This document shows, one piece after another, positions 7,586 to 9,942 of a stretch of 9,942 nt of DNA. Source of the DNA: Chloroflexota bacterium (GTDB lineage: Bacteria > Chloroflexota > Anaerolineae > Promineifilales > Promineifilaceae); contig JAAEOP010000768.1 in NCBI GenBank assembly GCA_024223125.1, forward strand, positions 1 to 9,942, given 5' to 3'. The position numbers were made by a program, and so were the translations under genes. The notes under the pieces were generated by a model. It saw only the letters and a program-made list of their open reading frames with translations. It ran no database searches and was not told the origin of the DNA. The first letter of the stretch is position 1. Every line of letters starts with the position of its first letter.

Positions 7586-9379
7586 ATGATAGAGAGTACC
7601 AAACTAAAACAAGCAGAAGTCTCACAAAATTGGGCGGTGCAGCTAACAGTTGCCGATGGTTTGTTGGCTCTCATTTTGTTGGGCGCGGCCGTCCTTCGTT
7701 TTGTTAATTTGGGGTGGCTGCCACTGTCTGAAAATGAAGCGGAATTGGCCTGGTCTGTTTGGCGCTTGTGGCAGCCAGGGATGGAGAATCTGACCATCAG
7801 TAGCCCGGCTTATTTCACCTTAACCAGCCTGTTGGTCAATATTTTTGGTTTTGGGGATGGGGTGATGCGGTTGGTTCCGGCCGTTTTTGGTCTGGGCGTC
7901 GTTGGTCTGCCCTGGCTGCTGCGGCGACAGATAGGGACAATCGCTGCCCTGGTAAGCTGTGGTTTGCTGGCGCTTTCGCCGCTTAATGTGTTGGTCTCAC
8001 GCACAACCGGAGGCGAATCATTAGCTCTATTTGCGTTGCTGCTATTGATTGTGGCTGTGGTACGTTACCAGGAAACGGCCGCTACACACTGGTTCTACCT
8101 CTCGGCGGCCGCTATTGGTTTTGGCCTGACCACGACCACCCTTTTTTACGGCGGATTGGTAACGGTGTTGGGTGCCTGGTTTATTTTAAGCCGGTTCGAC
8201 CAAACAGTTAATCAAGCGGATGAAGAGACCAGCGAGGTTTCAAGCGACCTTCGGTCGCCAACCTCGCCGGTCTTCAACGGCCATGAGCGGCGCAATGCCA
8301 TCTTGATGGGCGCGGCTGTTTTTGCAGCCAGCGGCGCTGTTTTTCTCTGGTATCCGGCCGGGTTGGGCGCCACGGCTCAATTGTTGGGAGATTGGTTAAT
8401 GCAATTTGGGGCCAGCAGCGGCCGTTCTCTACCCGACCCCTATCTAGCCATTTTACGCTACGAACCGGCTCTCATCATTTTAGGATTTGGCGGCATTGCC
8501 TGGGCTATCTGGAAAAATCATCGCACCGCCCTATTCTTTGTCTACTGGTACTGCCTCATTCTGGTTTTGATGTTGGTGCAAGTGGGCGAAATGAGCAATG
8601 TGCTGCTGCTGACACTGCCCGGCTATTTACTGGTGGGGATGTTGGCTAGAGCAATATTAAACGGCCGTTGGACAATCCTCACCTGGCTCATAGCCGCCGG
8701 CATGACTTTGATTTTCATGCTCCTGTTCATCAATCTGGCCCGCTATTTGCGCGTTGTGCGTTTCAACCCAGAAGATACCCAACACATACTCGTCATGCTG
8801 CTGGCCGTCTCCTTTACCGGGGTGATTTTGTATTTGCTGATGACGCTGGATTTAACGGCCGTTGGTCAAGGACTCTTCCTGGCTGTGTTGGCCTTCTTCA
8901 TCTTTTTTAGCTGGGGTACGGCGTGGTGGATGGGACATGAAGCGGCCAACGACCCCCGCGAACGATGGGTTCCAAGCGGCACGGATGATGATGTGCGGCT
9001 GCTGCTGTCTAATCTAAAATCCTTATCACGTCAATTTTCCAATTCCGATACGGGGTTGAATTTGGCCAGCAGTGTAAACACGGCCGTTCTGCGCTGGTAC
9101 TTACGCGACTTCAATAACGCCCAAATCGGGGAAACACTGCCTCTAAACGCCAGCTACGATGTCCTCATCACTCCTATGCAGACAGAGCTGCCGGTCAACG
9201 ACAATTACACTGGCAGCGATTATGAATTTAACCGGCTGGAACCATTGCCCACGGCCGCGGTCGGCAATCTAGCCATCAATTTTGTAGAGACACTCCGCTG
9301 GTGGTTGTTCCATGATTCAGAGGCCAAATGGGAAATAGAGCAAATCATTTTGTGGGTACGGGCGGATTTAACCTCATGA
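7586..9379 (+). CDS. GT39 / TIGR03663-like multi-pass membrane glycosyltransferase homologue with altered signature residues
   Basis: A protein of 597 residues with roughly a dozen hydrophobic segments and a soluble C-terminal tail from about 450. The first helix (about 23-42) ends in LRFVNLG, with the conserved Arg at 38, and MRLVP supplies a second at 95. Both are typical of GT39 and TIGR03663 (named Agl23-like in some annotations). TIGR03663 genes are known to sit beside TIGR03662 genes, as here. The family's DE pair appears as ENEAE (residues 49-53), with Asn50 where Asp is expected, and the HGP tripeptide reads SSP (72-74). The protein may therefore be inactive, use Glu49 or Glu51, or play a structural role. 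The ATG at 7586 has an AGGA six bases upstream. Residues 214-230 are encoded by a palindromic element in a hydrophilic loop. The last codon overlaps the sigma factor start. The family call is fairly sure; activity is uncertain. Confidence 0.82.
   Translation: MIESTKLKQAEVSQNWAVQLTVADGLLALILLGAAVLRFVNLGWLPLSENEAELAWSVWRLWQPGMENLTISSPAYFTLTSLLVNIFGFGDGVMRLVPAVFGLGVVGLPWLLRRQIGTIAALVSCGLLALSPLNVLVSRTTGGESLALFALLLLIVAVVRYQETAATHWFYLSAAAIGFGLTTTTLFYGGLVTVLGAWFILSRFDQTVNQADEETSEVSSDLRSPTSPVFNGHERRNAILMGAAVFAASGAVFLWYPAGLGATAQLLGDWLMQFGASSGRSLPDPYLAILRYEPALIILGFGGIAWAIWKNHRTALFFVYWYCLILVLMLVQVGEMSNVLLLTLPGYLLVGMLARAILNGRWTILTWLIAAGMTLIFMLLFINLARYLRVVRFNPEDTQHILVMLLAVSFTGVILYLLMTLDLTAVGQGLFLAVLAFFIFFSWGTAWWMGHEAANDPRERWVPSGTDDDVRLLLSNLKSLSRQFSNSDTGLNLASSVNTAVLRWYLRDFNNAQIGETLPLNASYDVLITPMQTELPVNDNYTGSDYEFNRLEPLPTAAVGNLAINFVETLRWWLFHDSEAKWEIEQIILWVRADLTS
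8226..8273 (+). repeat. 48-base palindromic element inside gene 3
   Basis: An interrupted palindrome: GACC (8227-8230) pairs with GGTC (8269-8272), GCGAGGTT (8232-8239) with AACCTCGC (8260-8267), and GCGACC (8244-8249) with GGTCGC (8253-8258) around a TTC loop, about 19 base pairs with A8226-T8273. It encodes residues 214-230, a Ser/Glu/Pro-rich stretch in a hydrophilic loop between membrane helices. It looks like a REP-like element carried in frame. Confidence 0.8.
9376..9379 (+). other. ATGA overlap linking the GT39-like gene to the sigma factor
   Basis: TGA at 9377-9379 ends gene 3, and ATG at 9376-9378 starts the sigma factor. GGCGGA at 9361-9366 is a weak possible Shine-Dalgarno nine bases upstream. 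Such overlaps usually mean coupled translation from one mRNA. Confidence 0.8.
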
Positions 9380-9942
9380 CGATTTCTGAGCAGCCTCTTC
9401 TCAATTGGCAGGGCACGGCCGTACCCAAATACGCCGACCCGCAAAGCCACGATTTAATTGCCCGCTGTCTGGCCGGTGAGGAAACGGCTTATGTGGCCCT
9501 GTATAACATGTATGCGGGCATGATTTACCGGCTGAACTACAGCTTATTGCAGCACAAAGAAGACGCCGAAGAGGTATTGCAAGACAGCTTTGAATACGCC
9601 TTTCGTCGTTTGGATCAATACAACCCACACAAATCAGCTTTTAAGACGTGGTTGTACCGCATTGCCGTCAGCCGCTGCCGCAACAAACGACGGCGCAAAT
9701 GGCTGCCCACCTTCTCCCTCAACCAGGTTAATTCGGGGCAGATTGAAGACCAACACACCCCCACCCCAGACGAGATGGCAGACCTGAGCGAGGAACAACA
9801 ACAAGTGTGGGCTGCTTTACAAAAACTGTCGCCTAAGCTACGCGAAACGGCCGTACTGCGCTACTACGAAAGTCTAACCTACGCTGAAATCGGCCATATC
9901 TTAGGCATACCCACCAAAACGGCCGAATCCAGAATGCGCCTG
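9376..9942 (+). CDS. ECF-type RNA polymerase sigma factor, 3' partial
   Basis: The frame opens at ATG 9376 and runs 189 codons to the right edge without a stop. Region 2 spans residues about 26-108, with KEDAEEVLQDSFEYAF (61-76) for core and -10 contacts and WLYRIAVSRCRNKRRR (92-107). A short acidic linker follows, then region 4 from about 141, with a helix-turn-helix at LTYAEIGHILGIP (167-179) ending TAESRMRL. There is no region 1 or 3, as expected for the extracytoplasmic-function class, which usually totals 170-200 residues, so only a few residues are missing. ECF factors direct polymerase to envelope-stress or surface-related promoters and are commonly held by an anti-sigma factor encoded next door. 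Any such gene would lie to the right and cannot be seen. The ATGA overlap with gene 3 implies coupled translation and places it in the same transcript. Confidence 0.93.
   Translation, partial: MTISEQPLLNWQGTAVPKYADPQSHDLIARCLAGEETAYVALYNMYAGMIYRLNYSLLQHKEDAEEVLQDSFEYAFRRLDQYNPHKSAFKTWLYRIAVSRCRNKRRRKWLPTFSLNQVNSGQIEDQHTPTPDEMADLSEEQQQVWAALQKLSPKLRETAVLRYYESLTYAEIGHILGIPTKTAESRMRL

Larger units (their letters stand above)
342..9854. repeat. Highly iterated palindrome ACGGCCGT (20 copies; CGGCCG core 43 copies)
   Basis: Exact ACGGCCGT copies start at 342, 423, 1218, 1765, 2433, 2550, 2650, 2784, 3446, 4233, 4958, 6374, 6539, 7206, 7434, 8661, 8855, 9080, 9415 and 9847. By hand count the core CGGCCG occurs 43 times, where a random sequence of this length would have roughly 2-4, and the octamer would be expected less than once. 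Fourteen octamers read Thr-Ala-Val, five x-Gly-Arg and one x-Arg-Pro. All four genes contain it. The pattern resembles HIP1 (GCGATCGC) of cyanobacteria. Its role is unknown; DNA methylation, mismatch repair or nucleoid binding are possibilities. Confidence 0.85.

Noticed and set aside
669..8112. GCGGCCGC (NotI-type) octamers at 669, 4314 and 8105 as a separate motif
   Set aside because: They are variants of the same over-represented CGGCCG core and do not need a separate explanation.

Overview
The window suggests a bacterium of the phylum Chloroflexota (Anaerolineae or a neighbouring class), of moderate GC content. This rests on DUF2298 / Chlor_Arch_YYY membrane proteins, known mainly from Chloroflexi and some archaea, together with a bacterial ECF sigma factor. 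No rRNA or other phylogenetic marker is present, so the assignment is inferred.

Layout: all four genes are on the + strand, tightly packed, and look like one operon. (1) Bases 1-4889 hold a very large multi-pass membrane protein, cut at the left edge. A GT39-like GT-C glycosyltransferase module is fused to a DUF2298 module. (2) Bases 4895-7528 hold a stand-alone DUF2298 protein, paralogous to the second half of gene 1. (3) Bases 7586-9379 hold a TIGR03663/GT39-like membrane protein that lacks the usual acidic and His signature residues. (4) Bases 9376-9942 hold an ECF sigma factor, cut at the right edge, which overlaps gene 3 by 4 bases (ATGA). No RNA gene, transposase, CRISPR array or convincing promoter or terminator is visible, and no stretch over 300 bases lacks a gene.

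The likely shared job is transfer of lipid-linked sugars at the outer face of the membrane (cell-surface glycan or protein glycosylation). The ECF sigma factor may regulate this or another envelope programme. Substrate and product cannot be read from the sequence.

The most unusual signals lie in the DNA. First, the palindrome ACGGCCGT occurs 20 times, and its core CGGCCG 43 times, in under 10 kb. It is read in all three codon phases, so the DNA word rather than the peptide seems to be maintained, much like HIP1 of cyanobacteria. Second, short structured repeats (7-, 8- and about 10-base arrays and a 48-base palindrome) interrupt the genes. All but one are in frame, in hydrophilic loops between membrane segments; the remaining one sits at the gene 2-gene 3 junction. 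Comparison of the two DUF2298 paralogues marks at least two of them as insertions, which recalls Rickettsia palindromic elements and cyanobacterial heptanucleotide STRRs.
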